Assembly: GCA_963677355.2 (NCBI GenBank)
Contig: CAXXXQ010000003.1
Coordinates: forward strand, 1 to 64,000
DNA from: Thiomicrorhabdus sp963677355
GTDB lineage: Bacteria > Pseudomonadota > Gammaproteobacteria > Thiomicrospirales > Thiomicrospiraceae
Reading direction: 5' to 3'
DNA: 64,000 nucleotides
The notes beneath the pieces were generated by a model that had not been told where the DNA came from, did no database searches, and saw only the letters and a list, made by a program, of their open reading frames with translations. Positions 37,082-45,109 of the stretch are shown here, piece by piece. Both the position numbers and the translations under genes were made by a program. Every line of letters starts with the position of its first letter. Within the stretch, counting starts at the first letter, position 1.

Positions 37082-37939
37082 CTATTTAATTTTTTCTATC
37101 AAATCATTTTTATTTTGGTTAGCTTTTAATTGTCTATTTTGGTGTTCCAAAATTATAGGTTCTAGCATCTCAATAAGCTTTATACCATTTTCTTTAGCCT
37201 GCTCCGACAACCCTCTTACCTTCATTGTTAGCCAATTTTTAAAACCTTCATTTGCTAATAAAAGGATTATGCTAACTAGCACCAATAACCATGCCCATGG
37301 TGGAATTTTTTGAATTGAAGGTTTTAGTGAACGAATAAAATCGGAAACTACAGAAATCATAGATGATGTAATTACAAAAACACCCAGAAAACCAGCTTTG
37401 AGTTTATATTCAACGGCGGCCTCTCTTGAGTAATCTCTTGCATAAACCATTAGTTCAACCTTGATTGCTTTTGCTCCCATTTTGGAAATGTCGGAATCGT
37501 TACTCAGGATAGGATAGCCCATTTCATTATGCAATTTTACATATGGAACATCTTTGGGATCATGTCCTTGACTATCAGGTCCTCCAGACTCGATAAAATT
37601 AATTTTTGTTTTAATTTGTTCCCACTTTTTGAAAAAAAGATGGGCTTCGATACCTTCTTCTTCCGCAATCAAAGGAATATTTTTTTGAATTTCTTCTTCT
37701 AAAAAAGTAGGAGCGAAAGCAATGATCGTTTTTGCATCAATAGCTTCTATTAAGCTAGTTCTAGCATTTGGGTTTTTAGCCTTACAAGCCAACCACCTTA
37801 TATCCTTTAAAATGGCATTAGCATCAAGGATCAGATTAATCTGAAAAAGATTACCAAATGAAGCGAATAAACCGTCTTCAGAGAATAATTTTCGGAGAGA
37901 ACTAAGTTCATCAGATGTTGTTTGATTAAAACTTGTCAT
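37082..37939 (-). CDS. PIN-domain protein with membrane segments
   Basis: The 285-aa product has a PIN nuclease domain: LILDANAIL (Asp near 39), LEEEI (Glu near 81-83), DPKDVPYVKL (Asp near 130) and LSNDSDIS (Asp near 148 and 150). These are the acidic residues of the metal site. Hydrophobic stretches near 183-199 and 215-230 (PPWAWLLVLVSIILLLA) would anchor it to the membrane, followed by a charged helical tail. It is upstream in the same direction as the DarT-like gene (17-nt gap), so it probably belongs to the system. The start (ATG, or a TTG one codon earlier) has only a weak ribosome binding site. Function is inferred. Confidence 0.7.
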   Translation of the reverse strand: MTSFNQTTSDELSSLRKLFSEDGLFASFGNLFQINLILDANAILKDIRWLACKAKNPNARTSLIEAIDAKTIIAFAPTFLEEEIQKNIPLIAEEEGIEAHLFFKKWEQIKTKINFIESGGPDSQGHDPKDVPYVKLHNEMGYPILSNDSDISKMGAKAIKVELMVYARDYSREAAVEYKLKAGFLGVFVITSSMISVVSDFIRSLKPSIQKIPPWAWLLVLVSIILLLANEGFKNWLTMKVRGLSEQAKENGIKLIEMLEPIILEHQNRQLKANQNKNDLIEKIK

Positions 37940-38050
37940 CAAATAAATTGGCTCTTATCTAAAGTGTTATGTTTGTTTTACTTTATCAAAATCTCTATGC
38001 TGAAATAGGTTTTCGCATAGAATAGCGCCACTTTTCTAATTTCTTTCCGT

Positions 38051-38099
38051 GGAGGATGGGCCGATGCGCAATTAATGCCGCTGCTTTTTGCAGCTTTTT
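38051..38099 (+). promoter_or_regulatory. Leader with mini-ORF and hairpin before the ABC-F gene
   Basis: GGAGG (38051-38055) is 8 nt before ATG CGC AAT TAA (38064-38075), a three-codon ORF. Five bases on, GCTGC-TTTTT-GCAGC (38080-38094) is followed by TTTTT, a small terminator-like hairpin. About 35 nt later a good TTGGAGG site serves the ABC-F start. This is the layout of a ribosome-stalling attenuator, known upstream of antibiotic-resistance ABC-F genes. The 5-bp stem is weak, and the TAATG overlap also allows a longer ABC-F starting at 38075. Confidence 0.45.
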
Positions 38100-38134
38100 C
38101 GTCATTTCAACGAACAGGCATTATTGGAGGCATT

Positions 38135-39763
38135 ATGACCCAGACAACACTGGTCACTCTTGACCGAGTCCGTTATCAACATGCTAACGGACAAAATTTA
38201 TTCGATTCTATTTGCGCAACCTTTGATCGTCAGGCTACCGGCTTGGTCGGTGATAACGGCTGTGGAAAATCCACTTTGGCAAAAATTATCACTGGCGATT
38301 TAGTGCCGAGTGACGGCTATGTTAGCCGAACCGGACGGGTGTTTTATGTGCCGCAGAATATTCGTCCGCAACCGCATGCAACCATAGCCGACCTGATGCA
38401 AATCCGTGCCGAATTAGAGGCGTTGGCTCGTATCGAGCAGGGCTCGGTTGACCCGCATGATTTCGAATTATTGGCCGACCGCTGGTTGCTGCGCCAGAAT
38501 GCACAAGATGCTTTAAACCAATTCGGTTTGCAGCATGTCGGTTTGACCACGCCGTTGACAGAACTCAGTGGCGGCGAGATCACCCAGATCGCGTTGATTG
38601 GCGCTTTTATCAGCGAAGCCGATTACTTAATTTTGGATGAGCCGACTAACCATCTGGACCGCCGCCAGCGTCGCCGCTTGCAGCACTATATCCGAAATTG
38701 GGACAACGGTTTGCTGGTCATCAGTCACGATCGGGAATTGCTGAATTTGATGACGCGAACCCTTGAACTCACGGCACATGGCTTAAAAAGTTATGGCGGC
38801 AATTTCGACTTTTATTTGCAACAAAAACAGCATGAGCAACAGTTGCTAGCGGCAAAACTGGAGCATGCCAAGCTGGAACGTAAAAGAGGTTTGCAGGCGT
38901 TGCAGCAGCAGAAAGAGCGCCAACAAAAACGGCAGCAGCGAGCTGCAAAAGCGGCGAAACAGACTAATCAATCGCAAGCCTTATTGGATTTTCAGAAAAA
39001 TCGCAGTCAGCTGCATACCGGTAAACTGTTGACGCAAACTCGCGATGCGCAAACGCAACTTGATAAACAAGTTAGTGAAGCGGCTAAAGGAGTGGTCAAA
39101 CAAATCGATTACTGTTTCTTTCCGCCGGAGACGGTTTTGGAGCCTCATAAGCAGGTATTGCAAATTGAAAAGCTGGTTTTCCCCTACGGGCTGATGCCAG
39201 AAGGCACATTGGATTTGCATCTTGTCGGTCCGCAGAGAGTCGCTCTGCTCGGGGCCAACGGTTGCGGAAAATCGACATTGTTAAAGATGATTGCCGGGCA
39301 ACTAGCGGAGCCGCAAGCGGACAATTTCATCCGTTATGTCGAGCCGGTTTATCTTGATCAACACGCCGGGCTGTTGGATGCGCGGCAAACGGTTTTGCAA
39401 CAGTTGTTGGCAATCAGCGACTTGACGGAAGCTGAGGCCAGACAGAAGTTGGCTCAGATTGCTTTGAGTGCTCAGAAAATGGAATTGCCAAGTGGACAGC
39501 TGAGCGGGGGCGAGAGAATCAAAGCCGCGTTATTGCTGGCGACGTTGCAGCAACCTGCACCGCAATTGCTTTTGTTGGATGAACCGACTAACCATATTGA
39601 TTATCGCAGTAAGCAGGCATTGATCGAGATGTTGAATCGGTATCGGGGAGCTTTAATGGTGGCTTCGCATGATTTGGATTTTCTGAGGCAATTGAAACCC
39701 ACTCTGAAATTGGAGTGGTATGACAATAACCGCCCGCCAATTTTGGAAATCTATGATGTTTGA
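38135..39763 (+). CDS. ABC-F family ATPase (ribosome-associated)
   Basis: A 542-aa protein with two ABC domains and no membrane segment, which is the ABC-F pattern of ribosome-binding translation factors. First domain: Walker A GDNGCGKSTL, LSGGE and LILDEPTNHLDRRQ. Second: GANGCGKSTL, LSGGERIKAAL and LLLDEPTNHIDYRS. Between them is a charged, Gln-rich helical linker (about residues 235-330), which would reach into the ribosome. I start at ATG 38135 after TTGGAGGCATT; an in-frame ATG at 38075 adds 20 residues. The subfamily cannot be fixed by eye. A housekeeping or an antibiotic-protection role is possible. Confidence 0.88.
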   Translation: MTQTTLVTLDRVRYQHANGQNLFDSICATFDRQATGLVGDNGCGKSTLAKIITGDLVPSDGYVSRTGRVFYVPQNIRPQPHATIADLMQIRAELEALARIEQGSVDPHDFELLADRWLLRQNAQDALNQFGLQHVGLTTPLTELSGGEITQIALIGAFISEADYLILDEPTNHLDRRQRRRLQHYIRNWDNGLLVISHDRELLNLMTRTLELTAHGLKSYGGNFDFYLQQKQHEQQLLAAKLEHAKLERKRGLQALQQQKERQQKRQQRAAKAAKQTNQSQALLDFQKNRSQLHTGKLLTQTRDAQTQLDKQVSEAAKGVVKQIDYCFFPPETVLEPHKQVLQIEKLVFPYGLMPEGTLDLHLVGPQRVALLGANGCGKSTLLKMIAGQLAEPQADNFIRYVEPVYLDQHAGLLDARQTVLQQLLAISDLTEAEARQKLAQIALSAQKMELPSGQLSGGERIKAALLLATLQQPAPQLLLLDEPTNHIDYRSKQALIEMLNRYRGALMVASHDLDFLRQLKPTLKLEWYDNNRPPILEIYDV

Positions 39764-39764
39764 A

Positions 39765-39810
39765 TAAAAAAAGCGCTCCTATTAGAGGTTAGAAGTTGGG
39801 GAGAAGCGCT
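39765..39810 (-). terminator. Minus-strand intrinsic terminator of cytochrome b561
   Basis: On the minus strand AGCGCT (39810-39805) pairs with AGCGCT (39777-39772), extended by CC/GG with one bulge, and runs into TTTTTTT. It lies 32 nt after the cytochrome b561 stop, between two convergent genes. On the plus strand there is no T-run, so the ABC-F transcript is not clearly terminated here. Confidence 0.7.
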
Positions 39811-39841
39811 GTAAAAAGAGTTTTTGAGGAGAGTGTTATTG

Positions 39842-40402
39842 TTATTCTGAAAGTGTTTTGCCTTTCATGCGGTTAAGGGTGTCATCTTTGTCGATAATAT
39901 GGTGTTTTAATGCACCTGCAATATGAAGGGCAAGGGCACCGATAATGATATTTCCGCCTAATCCATGCATGACATGCCCTGCATAAGCCAAAGATTCGTT
40001 TAGCGGAATGACTTTGCTCGGGTCGTCCGGATTCGGGTTGCGAGCCAGCAATTCCAGACCGAAGAACGGAATACCGTGACCGCCTAAGCCGGACATCATC
40101 ATGCCGGAAATCGGCATCATGATGGTTCCGATAATCAATAGCCATTTAACGATTTTCGCCAGCGTTGATTCCCATGCGGCATATTGTCTGACCGGCGGCA
40201 GCCAACCGTTTTTAATGCGCCAGTAGATGCGCCACAGCACAAACGCCACAATCAACACGCCAAACGATTTATGCCAGTCATAAAGCGCGTAGGTTTCAGT
40301 CTGCTCCATATACAAGCCTGTGCCTAACAGAGCGATCATGAAAAATGCGACGATCCAATGTAGAAAGATGGTCTGTTTACTGAGCTTATGATAAGTGTCC
40401 AT
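39842..40402 (-). CDS. Cytochrome b561
   Basis: A 186-aa di-haem inner-membrane protein with four membrane helices. Histidines expected to bind haem are in helices 1 (FLHWIVAFF), 2 (YDWHKSFGV) and late helices (AGHVMHGLG, GALALHIAGALKHH). Cytochromes b561 of this type pass electrons from the quinone pool, and are often linked to superoxide or oxidative stress. It is a single gene with its own terminator. The 199-nt gap upstream holds no other gene. Confidence 0.9.
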   Translation of the reverse strand: MDTYHKLSKQTIFLHWIVAFFMIALLGTGLYMEQTETYALYDWHKSFGVLIVAFVLWRIYWRIKNGWLPPVRQYAAWESTLAKIVKWLLIIGTIMMPISGMMMSGLGGHGIPFFGLELLARNPNPDDPSKVIPLNESLAYAGHVMHGLGGNIIIGALALHIAGALKHHIIDKDDTLNRMKGKTLSE

Positions 40403-40601
40403 ATGGAAGTTCCTTAGAATTGACTATTGAGCCGGGCATCGTTTTTTAATGGCCTAATGAAAACTTTATCAAGTTGTGAGCGGTTTTTCTTTCGGATTTT
40501 TTGTACACACTGTTGCTGATTTGGCAAAACTGGGTTTATTGATACCGAAACCGTTTTGACGCGGCGGTTTGGGCTTTTAGGCTGCTCCGGTAGCCTTGTT
40601 T

Positions 40602-41072
40602 TTAGAGACTCTTGTATAGCGTAAAGTTGGTTAGCGTTTGTCCGGCTTTTTCTATCGAATTGGTTTGCCGGTAGTGAAACCCCTGGTTTTCGAAAAATGG
40701 ACGGGCAATAATGGAGGCTTCGACATAAACGGCCGTCAGTTTCGCTTTTTTGGCCTGAGTTTCCAGATGCTGGTAGAGTGCCGTGCCGATGCCTTTTCCC
40801 TGGAAATCGGGATGGGTATAGGCGCAATCGATATGCCCGTCCGCCTCCAGTTCCATGAATCCGACTATTTGCTGGTTTACCCGGGCAACAAACGGTTTTT
40901 TAACGGCGAGACGGTTTGCCCAATAAATATAGTCCGGCGGAGTCGGAGCCCAAGCCTCTTTTTGTGCTTCGGAATAAACCGTCGGCTCAATGGCATGCAC
41001 CGCCGCGTGGTATAAGTCGGCGATGGCGCGGGCATCTTCAACTTTGTAGTCTTCAATTTGTAGTTCAGACAT
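40602..41072 (-). CDS. GNAT-family N-acetyltransferase
   Basis: A 156-aa acetyltransferase. Acetyl-CoA binding motif A is seen in HPDFQGKGIGTALYQHLE (pattern Q-x-x-G-x-G/A), preceded by the beta strand VGFMELEADGHIDCAYTHP and followed by AVYVEASIIARPFFENQGF. The start MSELQIEDYKVEDARAIADL matches the family, so I take ATG 41072; an in-frame ATG 33 nt upstream exists. The substrate is unknown. It is the last gene of a minus-strand run with arfB. Confidence 0.85.
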   Translation of the reverse strand: MSELQIEDYKVEDARAIADLYHAAVHAIEPTVYSEAQKEAWAPTPPDYIYWANRLAVKKPFVARVNQQIVGFMELEADGHIDCAYTHPDFQGKGIGTALYQHLETQAKKAKLTAVYVEASIIARPFFENQGFHYRQTNSIEKAGQTLTNFTLYKSL

Positions 41073-41133
41073 GGCGGCGCAAATAAAAATCGATGGCATG
41101 TTCATTTAGTCTCTATCTCGGTGTTAGCTGAGG

Positions 41134-41550
41134 TTAGTCGAATTGAACGGTTTTACGTAAGCTTTTAACTTCACTGCGTTGACGTTTTTGATCAAGCCGT
41201 TTGCGTTGCGAGCTTTTGGTCGGACGGGTAGCGATACGTGTTTTCGGGCGTATTGCCGCGGTTTCGAGAATGTCGAGTAGGCGCTGTAAGGCCGCTTGAC
41301 GATTAGCTTCCTGGGTACGATGCGACTGGGATTTAATCACGATAACGCCATCTTTAGTGATGCGCTTGTCATGCATTCTGAGCAATCTTTGTTTGAAATC
41401 GTCGGGCAAGGAGGATTTCTGAATATCGAAACGCAGATGAATAGCGGTGGCAACTTTATTGACGTTTTGTCCGCCGGCACCTTGAGCGCGCATGGCTTGC
41501 CAAGAGATTTCGTTTTCCGGGATCAGCTGTCCGCTTGAAAGTTGCAGCAT
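41134..41550 (-). CDS. arfB: Peptidyl-tRNA hydrolase ArfB (YaeJ), stalled-ribosome rescue
   Basis: ArfB enters the empty A site of ribosomes stalled without a stop codon and cleaves peptidyl-tRNA. The 138-aa protein has the catalytic GGQ in RAQGAGGQNVNKVATA and the basic C-terminal tail (about residues 100-138, rich in Lys and Arg) that occupies the mRNA channel. It follows a small helix-hairpin-helix gene by 7 nt. Confidence 0.93.
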   Translation of the reverse strand: MLQLSSGQLIPENEISWQAMRAQGAGGQNVNKVATAIHLRFDIQKSSLPDDFKQRLLRMHDKRITKDGVIVIKSQSHRTQEANRQAALQRLLDILETAAIRPKTRIATRPTKSSQRKRLDQKRQRSEVKSLRKTVQFD

Positions 41551-41557
41551 GGCCGAT

Positions 41558-41815
41558 TTACGCTTGTGAACTGCTTTCGTTCACGAATTGTTTGGCTCTT
41601 TCTATGGCGACATTCGCCGCCGCTCTCGCCTGCGGACTGTTTTTCCAACAGTTGCTGCGAAGCATGCAAGCGACTGTGTCAACGATTTCGTCGGCTTTAT
41701 AGGTGCTGAGTTCCGCTAGGGAGTCAATGCCGATCTCTTCAAATCGTTTGACCACGGTTGGGCCTACGCCTTTTAACGCCAACAGAATTTGTTTTTCGGG
41801 TTCTGAAAATGCCAT
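41558..41815 (-). CDS. Small helix-hairpin-helix protein
   Basis: An 85-aa protein with a helix-hairpin-helix segment, ALKGVGPTVVKRFEEIGIDSLAEL (residues about 13-36), which is the nonspecific DNA- or RNA-binding hairpin. Two Cys occur near residues 50 and 56 (ACMLRSNCW). It resembles small conserved HhH proteins in proteobacteria; a function is not known to me. It is 7 nt before arfB and 21 nt after an acetyltransferase gene, so likely in one operon. Confidence 0.78.
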   Translation of the reverse strand: MAFSEPEKQILLALKGVGPTVVKRFEEIGIDSLAELSTYKADEIVDTVACMLRSNCWKNSPQARAAANVAIERAKQFVNESSSQA

Positions 41816-41836
41816 TTTGCCCTCCGCCTAAAACCG

Positions 41837-42385
41837 TTAAAGCTCTTTTTGCATAATGAAATCGTCCATGAAAAAGCCGTTGCCGATGTCTTTTTTCTGT
41901 TCGTCCACCACGACAAAGCCTTGGCGTTTATACCAATTTATGGTGGTGTCATTGAAACGATTGACCGTTAACCATAGAGCCGTCATTCCCGCATCGGCAG
42001 TATAGCGTTCGGCATGATTCAATAAAGCCTTGCCAGCTCCTTTACCGCGGGCGGAATCTTTGACATAAAGTTTACTGAGCATGACTTTGTTTTGTTCGGC
42101 AGAGGGAATCAACCCCATATAACCAATCCATTTACCGGCGGGTTCGCTGACCGATTCGGTAGCGGATTCAGCAGTACCTTCAGCGGCATACTTAGCGGCA
42201 AAATAGACGGCACCCTGATTGATTTGCTCTTGTATCGCCCTAGAGCTTTGGAAATTTTTCAGCATGTAAGCCACTTGGTTTGCCCCGATAATGGGGGTGA
42301 AATGTTGTTCCCAAATCTGTTTGGCTAGGTGTGCTACCGTCTCAATCTGTTCCGTGGATTCGACTGCAAGAATGCGGGTATCCAA
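41837..42385 (-). CDS. GNAT-family N-acetyltransferase with an Ala/Glu/Ser insertion
   Basis: A 182-aa acetyltransferase. I chose a TTG start (42385) because AAAGGAGAGAGA lies 7 nt before it and the family-like LDTRILAVES start follows; longer in-frame starts have no such site. Motif A is VKDSARGKGAGKALLNHAE, and the C-terminal WYKRQGFVVVDEQ is typical. Between strands there is an unusual low-complexity segment AEGTAESATESVSEPAG (about residues 65-82). The substrate is unknown. It heads the run that includes the HhH gene and arfB. Confidence 0.85.
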   Translation of the reverse strand: MDTRILAVESTEQIETVAHLAKQIWEQHFTPIIGANQVAYMLKNFQSSRAIQEQINQGAVYFAAKYAAEGTAESATESVSEPAGKWIGYMGLIPSAEQNKVMLSKLYVKDSARGKGAGKALLNHAERYTADAGMTALWLTVNRFNDTTINWYKRQGFVVVDEQKKDIGNGFFMDDFIMQKEL

Positions 42386-42435
42386 TCTCTCTCCTTTACA
42401 CATAAAGCGAATATAACAAGGCGTTACTTTAGCGC

Positions 42436-42460
42436 AAAACCGGATGGAAAAACCATCCGG
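42436..42460 (-). terminator. Probable terminator after murI
   Basis: CCGGATGG (42440-42447) and CCATCCGG (42453-42460) form a perfect 8-bp stem with a 5-nt loop; on the minus strand four T residues follow. It lies about 75 nt after the murI stop and about 50 nt before the next gene's start. The T-run is short, so termination may be partial. Confidence 0.65.
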
Positions 42461-42535
42461 CTGCGAAGGCAATGTCTAGCATAGCCTAGAGCCCGCTATG
42501 AAAAACCTGACTGGCGGCGGCAATTCGGCAAGGAT

Positions 42536-43336
42536 CTAAAAAGATTGCGCACGGGCGTCTTGCCCCCACAAGCCGCTGATTTGTTTTTGAAACAAGGGTA
42601 AATCGCTGTTGCTGAAAAATTCAGTCTGGCTCGTTTTGGATGCTGTTGAAAGTAAATTTTCGCTCTGTAAACGGCGGGCCACTTCTTTGGCGACAGCCGT
42701 TTCGGTACTGATGACCGAGACATGCGGACCGGCTACCTCTTTAATGACCGGAGCCAAATGGGCAAAGTGGGTACAACCGAGAATAATCGTGTCTGCCCCT
42801 TTCTCAATCAGCGGACGGACATAATCGCGTACGGCTTGATAGGTTTCATTGTCGTTCAATTGCAGCGATTCGACCAGACGAACCAGTTGCGGACAGGGCT
42901 GAATTTCCATTTTTACATGACCGGCTACCCGCTCCGCCAGCAGGTTAAACGCTTGGCTGGTAAGGGTTTTTTGCGTTGCCAAAACACCGATGACTCCACT
43001 TTGGGTATGAATCGCAGCGGGTTTGACGCCCGGCTCCACCCCGATAAACGGCAGTGCGAATTTCTCTCTGAGCGTTTGAATGCTGACCATGGTGGCGGTA
43101 TTGCAGGCGACCACGACGGCTTTGACGTTTTGCGAGATTAAAAAGTCCGTTACCGCTAATGAACGCTGCAAAATGTAGTCTTCGGTTTTCTCTCCATAAG
43201 GCGTGTGCGCGGTATCGGCGACATAAATCAGATTTTCGTTTGGTAATAACTCACGGATTTTACGGGCGATCGGCAGGCCGCCGATACCGGAATCAAATAC
43301 GCCGATTGGACGGGCGTCAATGCTGTTTTTCTGCAT
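42536..43336 (-). CDS. murI: Glutamate racemase
   Basis: MurI makes D-glutamate for peptidoglycan. The two catalytic Cys are in VVVACNTATM and IILGCTHFAH, and the N-terminal IGVFDSGIGGLPIAR motif is present. The length (266 aa from ATG 43336) is normal; a TTG four codons upstream sits directly against its AAGGG site and is less likely. It lies 15 nt after an EamA transporter gene with which it may be co-transcribed. Confidence 0.94.
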   Translation of the reverse strand: MQKNSIDARPIGVFDSGIGGLPIARKIRELLPNENLIYVADTAHTPYGEKTEDYILQRSLAVTDFLISQNVKAVVVACNTATMVSIQTLREKFALPFIGVEPGVKPAAIHTQSGVIGVLATQKTLTSQAFNLLAERVAGHVKMEIQPCPQLVRLVESLQLNDNETYQAVRDYVRPLIEKGADTIILGCTHFAHLAPVIKEVAGPHVSVISTETAVAKEVARRLQSENLLSTASKTSQTEFFSNSDLPLFQKQISGLWGQDARAQSF

Positions 43337-43351
43337 AAAGGCACTCAACCC

Positions 43352-44290
43352 TTAATATTGATTTTGTTTGTTGAGGTTGGTTTTACGGCGTTTAAGCCAT
43401 TTACCAGTCGCAACCGCTAGTCCGACCAGGATCAGTGCCAAACCGAGCAAGGCGGCAATAGTGATTTGCTCTCCGAGTAGCAATGCCGATAAGATCAAGC
43501 CAAAAGCCGGCATGAGATGAATAAAAGCGCCGGAGCGTTCGGCACCGATCATATCGACCGCTTTGTTCCAGAACATATAGGCCAAGATTGAGGCGAACAG
43601 AGCAACATAAAGCACGGTGAGCCAGATATCGAGGTTAAAATGCACCGGACGCTGCTGTACCAGTGTTTCCCAGGCGTAAAACGGCAGTAAACCGATTACG
43701 CCGACAATGACCGTCATGGCAAAAAAAGCCCGGCCGCCGACGCCTTGCGGAAGTTTGTGGAGTAAAACCGAATAGAGAGCCCAGCTGACAACACCGGTCA
43801 GAACCCAGAGCAAGCCTTGGTCATGGCCGAAGTTGGCAAGGGTTTGCACATTGCCTTGGGTTAACACTAAGAGAACGCCGGCTCCGGAAGCCAGCATACC
43901 GGCTACTTGATAAGCTTTTAATCTGTGCCCGAGTAGCAAAGGCGACATTAACATAATAAAAACCGGCACGGAAGAGAGCAACAGCAGAGCGTTAACGGCC
44001 GAAGTCGTCTGTAAACCGATGTACACCAACGTATTAAATGCCCCCACGCTGAGTACTCCCAGCATAATCATAAAGCCTAAGTGGGCTTTCATGATCGGCC
44101 ATTGTTGCTTTAAGTCCTGCCAAGCCCAAGGCACGATAAAGACAGCCACGGCAAACCAGCGCCAGAAGGCTAGGCCGATCGGAGGAATATTGGCGTGCAT
44201 GGCGCGGGCGAGTACAAAGTTTCCTGCCCAAAACAGGGTGGTTAAGGCGAGTAAAAGATAAGCAAGTCGGTGATTTTGTGTTGTCGGCAT
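43352..44290 (-). CDS. EamA/DMT-family transporter
   Basis: A 312-aa inner-membrane protein with about ten helices in two homologous EamA halves (AYLLLALTTLFWAGNFVLAR near the start; LYVALFASILAYMFWNKAVD and ERSGAFIHLMPAFGLILSALLLGE in the second half). Family members export amino acids and other metabolites, but the substrate cannot be told. A basic C-terminal tail (KWLKRRKTN) fits a cytoplasmic end. It is 15 nt upstream of murI. Confidence 0.88.
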   Translation of the reverse strand: MPTTQNHRLAYLLLALTTLFWAGNFVLARAMHANIPPIGLAFWRWFAVAVFIVPWAWQDLKQQWPIMKAHLGFMIMLGVLSVGAFNTLVYIGLQTTSAVNALLLLSSVPVFIMLMSPLLLGHRLKAYQVAGMLASGAGVLLVLTQGNVQTLANFGHDQGLLWVLTGVVSWALYSVLLHKLPQGVGGRAFFAMTVIVGVIGLLPFYAWETLVQQRPVHFNLDIWLTVLYVALFASILAYMFWNKAVDMIGAERSGAFIHLMPAFGLILSALLLGEQITIAALLGLALILVGLAVATGKWLKRRKTNLNKQNQY

Positions 44291-44453
44291 TGTGAGGGGA
44301 AGCTCCTCCCGGAATCCAGCGAAAAGAAAGAGATTATTATAAGGCTTCGCGAGCGATACGCTACGCCATTTAACGTTTAAAAATTGCTCTTTTCGCGTTG
44401 TGGCGGGTCTCTTTTAGAGATGTTGGTAGGCGCCTTACTTTCTGTTTGGCTAT

Positions 44454-45080
44454 TTATTCTTCTTCGAGCCAACGGCTATCATGGTGAATCCGCACGCTGG
44501 CCTCGGTGATGTGGTAACCGGCATTACCTATGTCGGTACTGGTTTTGGCTACCGAGAGTTTGCCCGTCACCATAAACGGATAATCGACTTCATGAAGTTT
44601 AATGCCTTGTTTAGGTTTCAAATCCACCAGAACGGTTTGGTTGACCGGCGGGGGCGGAACATGAATGCAGGCACCGAAATAAGGGACTAGAAGAAAGCGT
44701 CTGACTGCGGCGTTTTTGGTTTCCAAGGGGGCGATGTAGCCGGGTAAGCTGACCCACTTTCCGTCCCACTCGGTATTGCTCGGAATCATGTCGACTTCCG
44801 CTTGAATACGTTGAATAATCAGCAAGCCTTCTTCGCTGCCGTCCGGCAAAGAATCGAGCTTATTTAAGTCGTCTTCGTATTTCTTCGCCAACTTTTCCGG
44901 CTCGAAGCCTTCCGGAATCAGATCGCTCCAGCCTAATTCAAACGGGTGTGCTTGAGTGCCGTCTTGCCGTTTTGATTGGTCCGATTGCTCCTGAGCTTGA
45001 ACGGAAAACGTCAGGCACAGCAGACTTAAAACCGCTGTTATGAAAAGGCGCTGTCGAGAGCAAGAGAGTTGATCAATCAT
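44454..45080 (-). CDS. DUF3299 periplasmic protein (ZrgE-like)
   Basis: A 208-aa exported protein with a signal peptide (hydrophobic residues about 13-26, ending VQA). The conserved domain has GKWVSLPGYIAPLE, RFLLVPYFGACIHVPPPPVNQ and a late YHITEASV. The Cys-His of FGACIHVPPPP is a plausible metal site. It is the last of four minus-strand genes (after DUF2796, ATPase and permease) like the zinc-regulated zrg set of Vibrio. Function in zinc uptake is inferred from that context. Confidence 0.82.
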   Translation of the reverse strand: MIDQLSCSRQRLFITAVLSLLCLTFSVQAQEQSDQSKRQDGTQAHPFELGWSDLIPEGFEPEKLAKKYEDDLNKLDSLPDGSEEGLLIIQRIQAEVDMIPSNTEWDGKWVSLPGYIAPLETKNAAVRRFLLVPYFGACIHVPPPPVNQTVLVDLKPKQGIKLHEVDYPFMVTGKLSVAKTSTDIGNAGYHITEASVRIHHDSRWLEEE

Positions 45081-45109
45081 ATTGGGTTTTCCAAGGGTTC
45101 GATTTGAGA

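Noticed and set aside
40414..40827. 137-aa minus-strand ORF after the acetyltransferase
   Set aside because: It overlaps the real acetyltransferase in another frame, has an Arg/Pro/Ser-rich composition typical of shadow frames, and resembles no protein.
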